Of a stretch of DNA of 64,000 nt, positions 8,921-17,637 are shown one piece after another. The stretch lies in NCBI RefSeq assembly GCF_019598945.1, contig NZ_CP080598.1, forward strand, positions 4,216,001-4,280,000. The letters run 5' to 3'. The notes beneath the pieces were generated by a model, which had not been told where the DNA came from, did no database searches, and saw nothing but the letters and a program-made list of their open reading frames with translations. Source of the DNA: Sphaerospermopsis torques-reginae ITEP-024 (GTDB lineage Bacteria; Cyanobacteriota; Cyanobacteriia; Cyanobacteriales; Nostocaceae). The first letter of the stretch is position 1; each line of letters starts with the position of its first letter. The position numbers were made by a program, and so were the translations under genes.

Positions 8921-10159
8921 ATGATATTATCACTGTCTTCTCAAAATGTTATCCAGTATCTGCAAAAAGCAGGTCTGTGTAGCTCAGAAGATGGCGCATT
9001 ATATGAATCTGATTTACCAGGAAGTGGCGGTAATAATCGGAATTTACTGGTGAAGCTGGCAGATAATCGTAAACTTCTGGTTAAACAAGAACGATCCAGG
9101 AATTTTGATAGCAGTCCCCATGAATTTTTTAATGAGTGGCTGTTTCATCAATTACTGGATAAATTTCCAGTGCTGGGGAATATTTCGGCGATCGCATCAT
9201 TATTGCTCCATTTTGATGCAGACAATTCTATCCTGGTTCGTAGTTACCTCAGCGAATATATGGAACTGGGGAAATTTTACGAAAATAACAGTATTTTCCC
9301 CATTGAAATTGCCACCGCCATTGGTAATACATTAGCGGTGTTACATCGTTCTACCTTCCAAAAACGAGAGTATCGTGATTTTATGGATACTGCTCCCCAA
9401 GGACAGTTTCGCTATCACTATTACAACCCAGCGCAAGGAATAGGATCAATAAATCAAGACATTTTTGGCAATATTCCTACAGAGGCGCTGAAATTTCATA
9501 CTCTCTATCAAAAATACGAAAGTTTAGAATCAGCGATCGCCGATTTAGCTTATGAATGGAAACCTTGTTGTTTAACTCACAACGATTTACAATTAAACAA
9601 TATTTTGGTGCATTCCCGTTGGCAAAATCTAGATAATTGCTTGGTAAGATTAATTGATTGGGAAGCTTGCGCTTGGGGAGATCCAGCTTTTGATTTAGGT
9701 AATTTACTAGCAAGCTATGTCAAAATTTGGCTTTCTAGTTTAGTAGTAGATCCCAGTTTAAATTTAGAAGAATCTCTCAATTTAGCAATCATTCCCTTAG
9801 AAGTTATTCAACCTTCAATTTTGGCAGTTATCCACGCCTATCTTCATGCTTTTCCCATGATTTTGGATTACCGTAGAGATTTTATTTTGCGAGTGATTCA
9901 ATTTACAGGTTTGGCACTAACTCATCAAATTCAAAACATGATTGAGTATGAAAAATACTTTGATAATACCCACCTGTGTATGCTGGAAGTTGCCAAAAGT
10001 TTGTTAATTATGCCTGAACAAGCAGTATTAACTATTTTCGGCAGTTCCGAAGCAGAAATTCTCCAATCTGTAACCGGATTAAACACCAAAGCTAAACCTG
10101 AAAAAGAAAAACAACTACTACGGATTTATTACGAAAAAACTCGCCTACGTGGTTGTTAG
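8921..10159 (+). CDS. APH-fold phosphotransferase (class V lanthipeptide LxmK-like candidate)
   Basis: A 412-residue protein with the aminoglycoside-phosphotransferase/choline-kinase fold. The catalytic loop is HNDLQLNNIL (about 220-229) and the metal-binding segment is LIDWEACAWGDPAFDLGNL (244-262). The nucleotide-binding Lys is probably in LLVKQE (52-57). It is followed 75 bp later on the same strand by a HopA1-domain gene. In lexapeptide-type (class V) lanthipeptide synthesis an APH-like kinase (LxmK) and a HopA1-like lyase (LxmY) jointly dehydrate Ser/Thr, so the pair may modify a peptide. The kinase fold is clear, the substrate is not. The last codons abut a run of imperfect AGTATTTTAGGTA repeats (10157-10205). 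Confidence 0.75.
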   Translation: MILSLSSQNVIQYLQKAGLCSSEDGALYESDLPGSGGNNRNLLVKLADNRKLLVKQERSRNFDSSPHEFFNEWLFHQLLDKFPVLGNISAIASLLLHFDADNSILVRSYLSEYMELGKFYENNSIFPIEIATAIGNTLAVLHRSTFQKREYRDFMDTAPQGQFRYHYYNPAQGIGSINQDIFGNIPTEALKFHTLYQKYESLESAIADLAYEWKPCCLTHNDLQLNNILVHSRWQNLDNCLVRLIDWEACAWGDPAFDLGNLLASYVKIWLSSLVVDPSLNLEESLNLAIIPLEVIQPSILAVIHAYLHAFPMILDYRRDFILRVIQFTGLALTHQIQNMIEYEKYFDNTHLCMLEVAKSLLIMPEQAVLTIFGSSEAEILQSVTGLNTKAKPEKEKQLLRIYYEKTRLRGC

Positions 10160-10234
10160 TATTTTAGGTAATATTTTAGTAGTATTTTAGGTAGTATTTT
10201 AGTTGATATTCAAATTTGGAGGTGCAATTTCTTC

Positions 10235-11326
10235 ATGTTAGATAACTCTACTAATCAAATTCTCAATTCTTTATTTGATATTGCCAGCAATATTCAAATT
10301 GCCCCAAACTTTTGTATTCAACATCCCAATTATCAACCTTTTGCACTGCCAGAAACAGTAGCGAATAGATTTAAACACAATTCACCAGATTTACAACATA
10401 AATATCTGGCTTTACTATTGCGGAATTTTCTCCACGGTATTTATTATAATGGTTCGCTGCAAACTGTTTTATCAGTCAATGCCGAAGATGGTAATTACTC
10501 ACAACAGAAAAGTTTAGAGCAAAATTATCATCTGGGGATTGATTGGGATTTTTATGAGCAATTACACCAAAATAATCATGGTATAGGTAACTATGATTCT
10601 AATTGGGAAGTATTAAGACGAGAACCAGATAAAACTCTAGCAGTAACTAAAAATGGGTTAACATTATATGTTGAACCAGAATGCTATCTCAAATCAAGTA
10701 AAAAGTCTATAAAAGTAGGTGATTTAATAGCAATTTGGATGCCAAAAAACCGTTTACAAAATAACTGTTATGTGGCGGTTAGTAATTTAGGACAACAACG
10801 CCAAAATACATCAGAGACTAATTTGGGAGTAGGGCGAATTTATTTTAATTTTAGTCCATCAGGTGCGATCGCTCTCATGGATACCCTCACACAACAACTC
10901 AATAACGCCCATATTCCCTTTAGTTTTGAAGTTCTTTATAACCCCGGTGCTTATGGGCGGTATGATGCTGGTACACTTGATTTTGAAAGACAAGATTACC
11001 CCATCATTCACAAAATTCTTCAGACAGTTTACCAAGAAAATCAATCTTATTTCCAGCCAGAAATTCCCCTATTTACCAAATATTTAGCACCTGGACTGAG
11101 TTTAGCAGAAGAACCAAACCAAAAATTTGCCGCCCAGGAAAGTTTTGGGATGAACCGTTGTCAAATAGTTGCTAATGCTTTGTTAGAAGCTTGGGAAAAA
11201 GGGAAAAATGCCATTGAAGAACGTATACAGATTATTAACCAACACTTTGCACAGCATTTAATTGATGTGCAACGTCCTTATCTTAACCCCAGTTCTGAAG
11301 ATATATATATACCCTTAAATTGTTAA
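10235..11326 (+). CDS. HopA1-domain protein (LxmY-like lyase candidate)
   Basis: A 363-residue protein resembling the cyanobacterial HopA1-family proteins. It has the N-terminal FLHGIYYNGS motif, a central NWEVLRREPDKTLAVTKNGL segment and a C-terminal YLNPSSEDIYIP tail. HopA1 was first known as a Pseudomonas type III effector domain, but bacteria without type III secretion carry it beside an APH-like kinase. In class V lanthipeptide loci the HopA1 homologue is thought to eliminate phosphate from phospho-Ser/Thr. An AGGTG ribosome-binding site lies about 12 nt before the ATG. No signal peptide or membrane segment is seen. The family call is fairly firm; lanthipeptide function is inferred from gene pairing. 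Confidence 0.75.
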   Translation: MLDNSTNQILNSLFDIASNIQIAPNFCIQHPNYQPFALPETVANRFKHNSPDLQHKYLALLLRNFLHGIYYNGSLQTVLSVNAEDGNYSQQKSLEQNYHLGIDWDFYEQLHQNNHGIGNYDSNWEVLRREPDKTLAVTKNGLTLYVEPECYLKSSKKSIKVGDLIAIWMPKNRLQNNCYVAVSNLGQQRQNTSETNLGVGRIYFNFSPSGAIALMDTLTQQLNNAHIPFSFEVLYNPGAYGRYDAGTLDFERQDYPIIHKILQTVYQENQSYFQPEIPLFTKYLAPGLSLAEEPNQKFAAQESFGMNRCQIVANALLEAWEKGKNAIEERIQIINQHFAQHLIDVQRPYLNPSSEDIYIPLNC

Positions 11327-11334
11327 TAACTTAG

Positions 11335-11409
11335 TAAGTATTCAGCTATCAGTAATTTGTGTTTTATGTGAGTTTTGCTGATAGCTGAAAGCTGACGGCT
11401 GAATGCTTA
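11335..11409. repeat. Inverted-arm repeat TAAGTATTCAGC ... GCTGAATGCTTA
   Basis: A left arm TAAGTATTCAGCTATCAG and a right arm ending GGCTGAATGCTTA face each other and can form a long hairpin. The same arms occur at 31108-31264, 34115-34173 and 36326-36495, and singly at 8384 and 58427. It lies between the HopA1 and menI genes. Confidence 0.65.
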
Positions 11410-11461
11410 CAGAAAATGTAATTTACCTTGTTTTTTGTTTTATATAGAGGATTTTTAGACG

Positions 11462-11911
11462 ATGATTTTCACATATCAAAGAACTATAAGATTTGCCGAT
11501 ACTGATGCTGCTGGAGTCGTTTATTTTGCTAATATTTTAAGTATCTGTCATGAAGCTTACGAAGAATCACTAAGACATTCCGGCATAAATATCAAAACTT
11601 TTTTTACACATCCATCTGTTGCTTTTCCCATCGTTCATGCAAATGTAGATTTTTTGCGTCCGATTTATTGCGGTGACAAATTAATGATTAGTTTAATACC
11701 ACAAAAGTTAAGTATTGATAAATTTAACATTACTTATGAAATTACTGTAACTGATGTAATAGTTGCTAAAGCAATAACTCGCCACGTTTGTATTGATGTG
11801 AATAGTAGAACCAAGCAAGAATTACCAGATGAGATGATTTCTTGGTTAGAAACGAACCGCAGAGACGCAGAAGGTGCTGAGAGAAGAAAGTCAAGGGAAG
11901 AGATTATGTAA
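11462..11911 (+). CDS. menI: 1,4-dihydroxy-2-naphthoyl-CoA thioesterase (MenI)
   Basis: A hot-dog-fold thioesterase of 149 residues with the 4HBT signature [15 protein letters not shown] (11-25), where the Asp is catalytic. It hydrolyses DHNA-CoA to DHNA in phylloquinone synthesis. The assignment is strengthened by menE, menC and menA immediately next to it, convergent on the minus strand. The last 20 or so residues ([18 protein letters not shown]) do not look like the family. They are encoded by a dispersed repeat of the CGCAGAGACGCAGA type, so the C-terminus has probably been extended by repeat insertion. Confidence 0.85.
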   Translation: MIFTYQRTIRFADTDAAGVVYFANILSICHEAYEESLRHSGINIKTFFTHPSVAFPIVHANVDFLRPIYCGDKLMISLIPQKLSIDKFNITYEITVTDVIVAKAITRHVCIDVNSRTKQELPDEMISWLETNRRDAEGAERRKSREEIM

Positions 11912-11965
11912 TTGATAATTGATAATTGATAATTGATAATTGATAGTTGATAATTGATAATTCAT
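11911..11965. repeat. TTGATAA tandem heptamer array
   Basis: About seven TTGATAA units, one varying to TTGATAG, fill the gap between the convergent menI and menE genes. A hypervariable STRR tract. Confidence 0.85.
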
Positions 11966-11971
11966 CATTCG

Positions 11972-13336
11972 TCATTCATAATTATGAGATGATCTAGCTA
12001 GAAAATCCAGTGCTATTTGTTGCAGTTGTTGACGGTTGATTTTCCCTTGTTCATTACGAGGTAATTTTGGTAGGGAAATCCAATATTTAGGAATTTTAAA
12101 TTTACTAAGTTTATCTTTAAGTTGAGTTTCAATGTCTAAAATAGAAATATTTGGGTGTTTAGGAATATAAATAGCTGTTAATGCTTCTCCCCAGTTTTTA
12201 TCAGGTATACCAATTACACAAACATCAATTACTATATTTGTTTTTCTAATCGCTGATTCAACTTCTATAGGATAAATATTTTCACCACCAGAAATAATTT
12301 TATTACTACTACGTCCAATAATATGTAAATATCCATCTCCATCTACAAAACCAATATCATCTACTAATAAACCATCTCTATTTTCCCAAAGTTGGGGATA
12401 ATAACCTAAAGCCAAAGATTTAGCTTGAATCTTAATATTTCCCGTTAAATTATCAATGGTAATTTCTGCATGGGGGAGAATTTTTCCACTGTTAACTTTA
12501 CCCTGCAAAAATTCATCAGGTTTCAAAGTGGCAACTTGAGAAGCTGTTTCTGTCATCCCATAAGTAGGTGCTAACCTAATATGATAAAATCTTGCTTTTT
12601 CTAACAGTTCATCCCATGCTGGCGCACCTCCTAAAAGTACAGTTTCAAACTGAGATAGCCATTTTGTGAGTTGTGTATTTTCCAGCAGTCTTTGTAACTG
12701 AGTGGGAACTAAAGATATAAAAAAATCTGAAGGATTAATATTTAGTATTGGTTGAGATGCAATTTCTTTAAATGAGGTAATAACTAATTTACCACCGGTG
12801 GTAAAACTTCTCATAAATTGCATCAAACCACTGACATGATATAGAGGTAAAACACAAAAAGAATTTACTGTTTTTAACTGAAAATACTCTGTAAACCCTT
12901 GCACAGATGCGGTTAGTGTTTCCCATGTATGAATAGCGAATTTAATTTTTCCTGATGAACCACCAGTAGGAATCATGATAGAATTGGTAACTGGTAATTG
13001 GTAATTGGTAATTGCTAGATTAGGAGTAAACTGACAACAATCTCCCCAAATTATATCTGGTTGTACCAAATTAAAAACCTGTTCCCATTCATTTTTTCCC
13101 CAGTCTGGGTTACATAAAAAAACTGGACATTTCGCAGCACAAGCAGCAATGAAACAGGCTAAAAATCTCACTGTTTCTCGTTCAGCCAAAATTATTTTTG
13201 GTGGTGTTGTATTTTGCGATACTTCAATTAATTCTAAATATAATTTTGTAGCTATTTGATAAAATTCCTGGCTATTATCAACAATTAACCAATCATGATT
13301 TTTGATGTTTTTTAAATACTCTAAAGGTTGTTCCAT
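11972..13336 (-). CDS. menE: 2-succinylbenzoate--CoA ligase (MenE)
   Basis: A 454-residue acyl-adenylating enzyme that activates o-succinylbenzoate with CoA. Visible motifs are the P-loop-like PTGGSSGKIKF (about 122-132), TYGMTETAS (A5), IGRSSNKIISGGENIYP (A7-A8) and the C-terminal catalytic Lys in NEQGKINRQQL. Its start overlaps the end of menC by 16 bp, in the order menC-menE, so the two are translationally coupled. A short stretch near residue 108 (ITNYQLPVTNS) is encoded by an ATTGGTAA-type repeat at about 12987-13014, an in-frame STRR inside a gene. Confidence 0.93.
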   Translation of the reverse strand: MEQPLEYLKNIKNHDWLIVDNSQEFYQIATKLYLELIEVSQNTTPPKIILAERETVRFLACFIAACAAKCPVFLCNPDWGKNEWEQVFNLVQPDIIWGDCCQFTPNLAITNYQLPVTNSIMIPTGGSSGKIKFAIHTWETLTASVQGFTEYFQLKTVNSFCVLPLYHVSGLMQFMRSFTTGGKLVITSFKEIASQPILNINPSDFFISLVPTQLQRLLENTQLTKWLSQFETVLLGGAPAWDELLEKARFYHIRLAPTYGMTETASQVATLKPDEFLQGKVNSGKILPHAEITIDNLTGNIKIQAKSLALGYYPQLWENRDGLLVDDIGFVDGDGYLHIIGRSSNKIISGGENIYPIEVESAIRKTNIVIDVCVIGIPDKNWGEALTAIYIPKHPNISILDIETQLKDKLSKFKIPKYWISLPKLPRNEQGKINRQQLQQIALDFLARSSHNYE

Positions 13337-14322
13337 AGACTTTGAGGCCAGTTTGCTTGTGGTTGGGTAAAATAGTGATTGATGCCAAAACCTACTGCGC
13401 GATTATTGCTAGATAATTCTGCTGCTAATTTTAGTGCTGCTTGTCTACCAATGGCAGTTTCAAATACAGATGAGAATACCACATCAATTTGATATTGTTG
13501 GCAAAATTTTCTTAACCTTGATGGTGAACCTACTATACCAGGTTTAATGACAAAAATACTCCGCCAACCTTGTTTATAACAATTTTCCAGTTGTTGTAAT
13601 GTAGCTACAGATTCATCTAAGGCAATTTTTGTATTATAATAATTACTCAATTCCAGCATTTCTGAAAATTTATCTACAGGTAAGGGTTGTTCAATAAAAT
13701 CAATTTTATTGGGGAAATTATCGCATTGTTTTAACCATAATTTAGCTGCATTATCATCAAGTCCACCATTAGCATCTAACCGCAGTTTTGCTGATTCTGG
13801 TAAGTTGTAAATCAGTAAAGTCAAAATTTCCAATTCTGCGTTTATATCATGAACTCCTATTTTCCATTTAAAGGTTTTATAACCCTGATTCCATAAATTT
13901 TGCCATTTATTTAAAGCCGCTTTTCCTGCTGGTAATAATCCGCTAAAATTCAGATGATGGTAATTTAGAGATTCGTGATTTTCTTGTAAATTCTCTAGTG
14001 CTGATTCAAAACCAAATTGACAAGCTGGTAATTTATCGGGAATTTTAAAAATTATCTCAAAAATTATCTCTGATGTAATTTCTTTTGGTAGTTGATGACA
14101 AAAATCTAAAGCTTCTTCTAAAGTTTCCGAACCAAACCAAGAAATGGGGGCAATTTCCCCCCAACTCACTTTACCTGTCATATCCTCAAGTCTGATAATT
14201 ACACTTTCTCGTATTTCCCAAATTCCATGATTTGTAATCACAGGACGAGTGAATTTTTGACTAATGTTGCGAAAAGAAAATTGATATTTCATGTTTAACA
14301 ATTGATAATGGATAATTGACAA
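13321..14322 (-). CDS. menC: o-Succinylbenzoate synthase (MenC)
   Basis: A 333-residue enolase-superfamily enzyme that dehydrates SHCHC to o-succinylbenzoate. The second-half motifs are present: KWKIGV with the catalytic Lys pair, LRLDANGG (metal Asp), FIEQPL (metal Glu), ALDES (metal Asp) and IKPGIVG (second catalytic Lys). A nearer start at 14292 (MKYQFSF) is likely, because the first ten residues (MSIIHYQLLN) come from a CAATTGATAA repeat. It overlaps menE downstream. menA is upstream on the same strand after a repeat-filled gap. Confidence 0.92.
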   Translation of the reverse strand: MSIIHYQLLNMKYQFSFRNISQKFTRPVITNHGIWEIRESVIIRLEDMTGKVSWGEIAPISWFGSETLEEALDFCHQLPKEITSEIIFEIIFKIPDKLPACQFGFESALENLQENHESLNYHHLNFSGLLPAGKAALNKWQNLWNQGYKTFKWKIGVHDINAELEILTLLIYNLPESAKLRLDANGGLDDNAAKLWLKQCDNFPNKIDFIEQPLPVDKFSEMLELSNYYNTKIALDESVATLQQLENCYKQGWRSIFVIKPGIVGSPSRLRKFCQQYQIDVVFSSVFETAIGRQAALKLAAELSSNNRAVGFGINHYFTQPQANWPQSLWNNL

Positions 14323-14400
14323 TTGAAAATTGTTTTATTCAAGGTTTAAAAAATATCCTTTCCTGGAAGAAATAATTATCAATTGTCCATTGTTTATTTT

Positions 14401-14535
14401 CCTGTAAGGGCGAAGCATTCGGGCGATAAATTATCAATTTTTATCACAGGTTATTTTCCTGTAAGGGCGAAGCATTCGGGCGGTAAATTATCAATTTTTA
14501 TCACAGGTTATTTTCCGAATGCTTCGCCCCTACGT
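14401..14535. repeat. 57-bp tandem duplication plus inverted third piece
   Basis: A 57-bp unit starting CCTGTAAGGGCGAAGCATTC occurs twice (14401-14457, 14458-14514), differing at one base (GGGCGATAAA against GGGCGGTAAA). The segment CCGAATGCTTCGCCC at 14517-14531 is complementary to the unit, so a hairpin can form. It sits between menA and menC. Confidence 0.85.
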
Positions 14536-14557
14536 CGCCCCTACTGACTCCTTATAA

Positions 14558-15457
14558 TTATCCCAGCATAAATCCTGTACCAAATAATAAGCAACTCCAA
14601 AAATGTACAGCAACAGCAATAAATTTAGAGTTACTAACTTTTTCTGGGAGGTGATGATTTTCTAAAACATGACGACATAATTTAAACGCAAAAGGTAAAC
14701 TTAGCCAACTTAACAAAGTCCAAATGGGGAAAATTCCTAACACAACTAATAACAACGATAAGGGATAAATACTAGCTGTAAACCAAACTAAGACTTGTGC
14801 GCCTTTTTCTGTACCTAACCGCACAATAGGCGATCGCTTTCCAGCAGCTATATCATCCTTTACTTGGTGAAAATGTGAACAAAATAAAACTAAACTGGTG
14901 ACAATACCAACAATCACAGAAGCTGCTAAATTAGTAATTGACCAAGTTTGAGTTTGACTGTAATATGCTGCTGTCACTCCCAAAGGTCCAAAGGCAAAAA
15001 AACAGAGAATTTCGCCTAAACCCTGGTATCCTAGACGAAAAGGAGGTCCTTGGTACATATAGCCCAAACCGCAGCACAGCAAGATTATACCAATTACAGT
15101 AGGGTCTTTTTGCAAAAGGGCGATCGCCATTATCCCCAACAAACCCGAACCCAAACACAAATTACCTAACCAAAACATTAACTGCTTATTACCAGTTAAA
15201 TTCACCAAAGAATGATGTTTATTTTTATCAATACCTGTTTCTGCATCAAAAACATCATTACTGATATTTTCCCAAGCCAAAATTAAAATTGCCGCAGTCA
15301 TAAAAACTGCAAATATTAAACCATTAAAAATCTTAGTTTCTGCAAATGCTACCGCCGAACCTACCCATATAGGCATAATAGCAACACTGTACATTGGCGG
15401 TTTGATAGCAGCCATCCATAATTTATTTTTGGGTATTGATATCTGATTTGTAGTCAT
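14558..15457 (-). CDS. menA: 2-Carboxy-1,4-naphthoquinone phytyltransferase (MenA)
   Basis: A 299-residue integral membrane prenyltransferase of the UbiA family, with about eight or nine hydrophobic helices. The aspartate-rich motif NDVFDAETGIDK (about 67-78) binds the prenyl diphosphate, and the second motif appears as HFHQVKDDIAAGKRS. In cyanobacteria it attaches the phytyl chain to DHNA on the way to vitamin K1, the photosystem I quinone. It is first in the minus-strand menA-menC-menE series and divergent from menF, which starts 298 bp away. Confidence 0.92.
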   Translation of the reverse strand: MTTNQISIPKNKLWMAAIKPPMYSVAIMPIWVGSAVAFAETKIFNGLIFAVFMTAAILILAWENISNDVFDAETGIDKNKHHSLVNLTGNKQLMFWLGNLCLGSGLLGIMAIALLQKDPTVIGIILLCCGLGYMYQGPPFRLGYQGLGEILCFFAFGPLGVTAAYYSQTQTWSITNLAASVIVGIVTSLVLFCSHFHQVKDDIAAGKRSPIVRLGTEKGAQVLVWFTASIYPLSLLLVVLGIFPIWTLLSWLSLPFAFKLCRHVLENHHLPEKVSNSKFIAVAVHFWSCLLFGTGFMLG

Positions 15458-15755
15458 CAGTCTTGATAAATTAAATTACTAAAAATTGACTTATCAATTA
15501 GATTTTATAGTTTTCTGAGACATTTTACAGTGGTAAATTACCAAAAAATGCTAATTTTATGATTGATGGTTTACCTCCTGTTAACAAAACTTGACTTGAC
15601 ATTTTGCAGTATCCAAGAGTATGTGTTTTCGGTTTTACCAGAACCCAGCAAATTTGAGGCTGGTTAATGGTAACAGAATATGCTACCTATAGAAATACGA
15701 CCATGACTTATTACACTTTAGGAAGATAACTTAAAAAAAATTAACTTATACATCC

Positions 15756-17171
15756 ATGACAATTTCACCATGTCGCAGCAGTTTCTTTATAGAATATAAA
15801 GATTTGCATCAATTACTGTTAGCAGTTCAAGAAAAGTGCTATGAACAGCGTAGCCAGCAAATTGTGAGTATTTCCCTGGCAATTGATTTCATAGATCCTT
15901 TAGTTGTATTAGATAAGTTTGCCCAAAAAAATACATTAAACTTTTACTTTGAAAACAAAAGTAAAGGTGAAGCTATTGTAGCCATTGATGCTATCACCAA
16001 ATTAGACATTAGTGGTCAAAACAGATTTAATGAAACCGAAGAATTTATCAAAGATTGTCTCAAAAACGTCATAAATTTTGGCAATGTCAACCAACCTTTT
16101 GCCGGTACTCACTTTTTTTGTAGCTTCAGTTTTTTTGATCAGCATCACTATTTAGATTATCCATTTTCATCTGCTACTATTTTTCTACCTAAATTACAAG
16201 TAGCAGTCAAAAATTCTGCTTGCACCTTAGTTGTGAATCATTTAATTCATGCTGACATTAATATTCAAACAATATTACGGGAATTACAGGACAAAATTCA
16301 GACTCTCCAATCTTTAGTAAAATCATCGCCCAACATTGAAAATTATTCAGCAAATTTTATCAAAACTAAGATTAATAATGCTGAAAATTTTAAACATTCA
16401 GTATTATCAGCTTTAGAAAAAATTGCATCCAATCATTTAAGAAAAATCGTTTTAGCAGATACCTTAGATGTTAGATCATATAATTCCTTTAACCTATTCA
16501 AATCTTTAAATAATCTGCGACATTTACATCCTAATTGTTATGTTTTTTCTACCAGCAATGGCAAAGGACAAAACTTTATAGGTGCGAGTCCAGAACGGTT
16601 AATTAGTATTCAAGAACAGCAATTAATTACTGATGCGTTAGCAGGTTCAGCACCCAGAGGTAAAACACCAAATGAAGATGCTGCTAATGCCAACAACCTA
16701 GTTAATAGTACCAAAGAAAAACACGAACATAACCTAGTAATTGATTTTATCACCCAACGTTTATCACAACTCGGTTTATTTCCCCAAATTTTAGCACCAC
16801 GTCTGCGACAATTATCTAATATTCAACATTTATGGACACCAATTACTGCGGTAGTACCTGCTAACGTTCACCCTTTAAAAATCGTTGCCCAATTACATCC
16901 TACACCAGCGGTTGCAGGTGCAGCCAGAGATATTGCTTGTGTAGAAATTCGCCGTTATGAAAAATTTGAAAGAGGTTTATATGCTGCACCTTTGGGATGG
17001 GTAGATGCAAAGGGAAATTGTGAGTTTATTGTGGGTATTCGTTCAGCTTTAATTGATGGCGATCGCGCTAGACTTTATGCAGGTGCAGGTATCGTTGCTG
17101 GTTCTGATCCTGATAGGGAATTTGCGGAAGTGCAGCTTAAACTGCAAGCATTATTAAAAGCTTTGGTTTAG
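15756..17171 (+). CDS. menF: Isochorismate synthase (MenF)
   Basis: A 471-residue chorismate-utilising enzyme that converts chorismate to isochorismate, the first step of phylloquinone synthesis. The conserved C-terminal domain carries ASPERLI, LAGSAPRG, HLWTPITAVV, HPTPAVAGA, ERGLYAAPLGW and GAGIVAGSDPDREF, all hallmarks of the isochorismate/anthranilate synthase fold. It is divergent from menA, so a shared control region of 298 bp is plausible. menD and menB are not in the window. Confidence 0.92.
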   Translation: MTISPCRSSFFIEYKDLHQLLLAVQEKCYEQRSQQIVSISLAIDFIDPLVVLDKFAQKNTLNFYFENKSKGEAIVAIDAITKLDISGQNRFNETEEFIKDCLKNVINFGNVNQPFAGTHFFCSFSFFDQHHYLDYPFSSATIFLPKLQVAVKNSACTLVVNHLIHADINIQTILRELQDKIQTLQSLVKSSPNIENYSANFIKTKINNAENFKHSVLSALEKIASNHLRKIVLADTLDVRSYNSFNLFKSLNNLRHLHPNCYVFSTSNGKGQNFIGASPERLISIQEQQLITDALAGSAPRGKTPNEDAANANNLVNSTKEKHEHNLVIDFITQRLSQLGLFPQILAPRLRQLSNIQHLWTPITAVVPANVHPLKIVAQLHPTPAVAGAARDIACVEIRRYEKFERGLYAAPLGWVDAKGNCEFIVGIRSALIDGDRARLYAGAGIVAGSDPDREFAEVQLKLQALLKALV

Positions 17172-17637
17172 GGTTTGGTGAATAAGTTATCTGCGGGAAT
17201 GGGGAATAGTTTTAACTATATAGGATGATAAAATTTAGCTGCGTAACAGCTTATAGCTTTTCCCAGTCTGGTGAAGTACAAAATCATCTGCGTCTATCTG
17301 CGTTCATCTGCGTTTAATTATTACTGCTTGTACCTCACTTGAACGGTAATTGCTATATTTTCTTATTGAATTTTATTCCAAATCTCGATGAGTTGAACGA
17401 AGTGAAACCCAACTTACAGCGATTTGCAGGTAAATGAACCACATTTTTTAATCTCACGCAAAGACGCAAAGACGCAAAGGAAGAAAGGAAGATAACAATA
17501 AGGATGTGGTACAAATACATGAAAACTGCTGTAAACTCAACGTATTTGTTGAGTTTCGTTCCATTGCTTCGCAACGCTAACGCGAACAACCCAACCTACA
17601 AATCAAGATATTTTTGATTTTGGCGAAGGTATTGAGA
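17172..17637. other. 466-bp repeat-rich gap, no gene
   Basis: It holds TCTGCGT repeats (about 17288-17315), GACGCAAA repeats (17456-17480), a 25-bp copy of the proA 3' end (17369-17393) and inverted pieces GAACGAAGTGAAACCCAAC / GAGTTTCGTTCCATTGC. The 78-residue minus-strand frame across it is built from these repeats and is not credible as a gene. Confidence 0.6.
17369..17393. repeat. 25-bp direct repeat, copy 1 (duplicate of proA 3' end)
   Basis: These 25 bases are identical to 18696-18720, which encode the last codons of ProA, its stop and a few bases beyond. The flanking bases (TATTTTCTT plus a few) are also similar. The two copies bracket a 1.3-kb segment with the Rpn gene, like att sites or a target duplication. 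Confidence 0.85.

Noticed and set aside
17353-17589. 78-residue minus-strand frame
   Set aside because: Made entirely of dispersed repeats and the proA-end duplicate.
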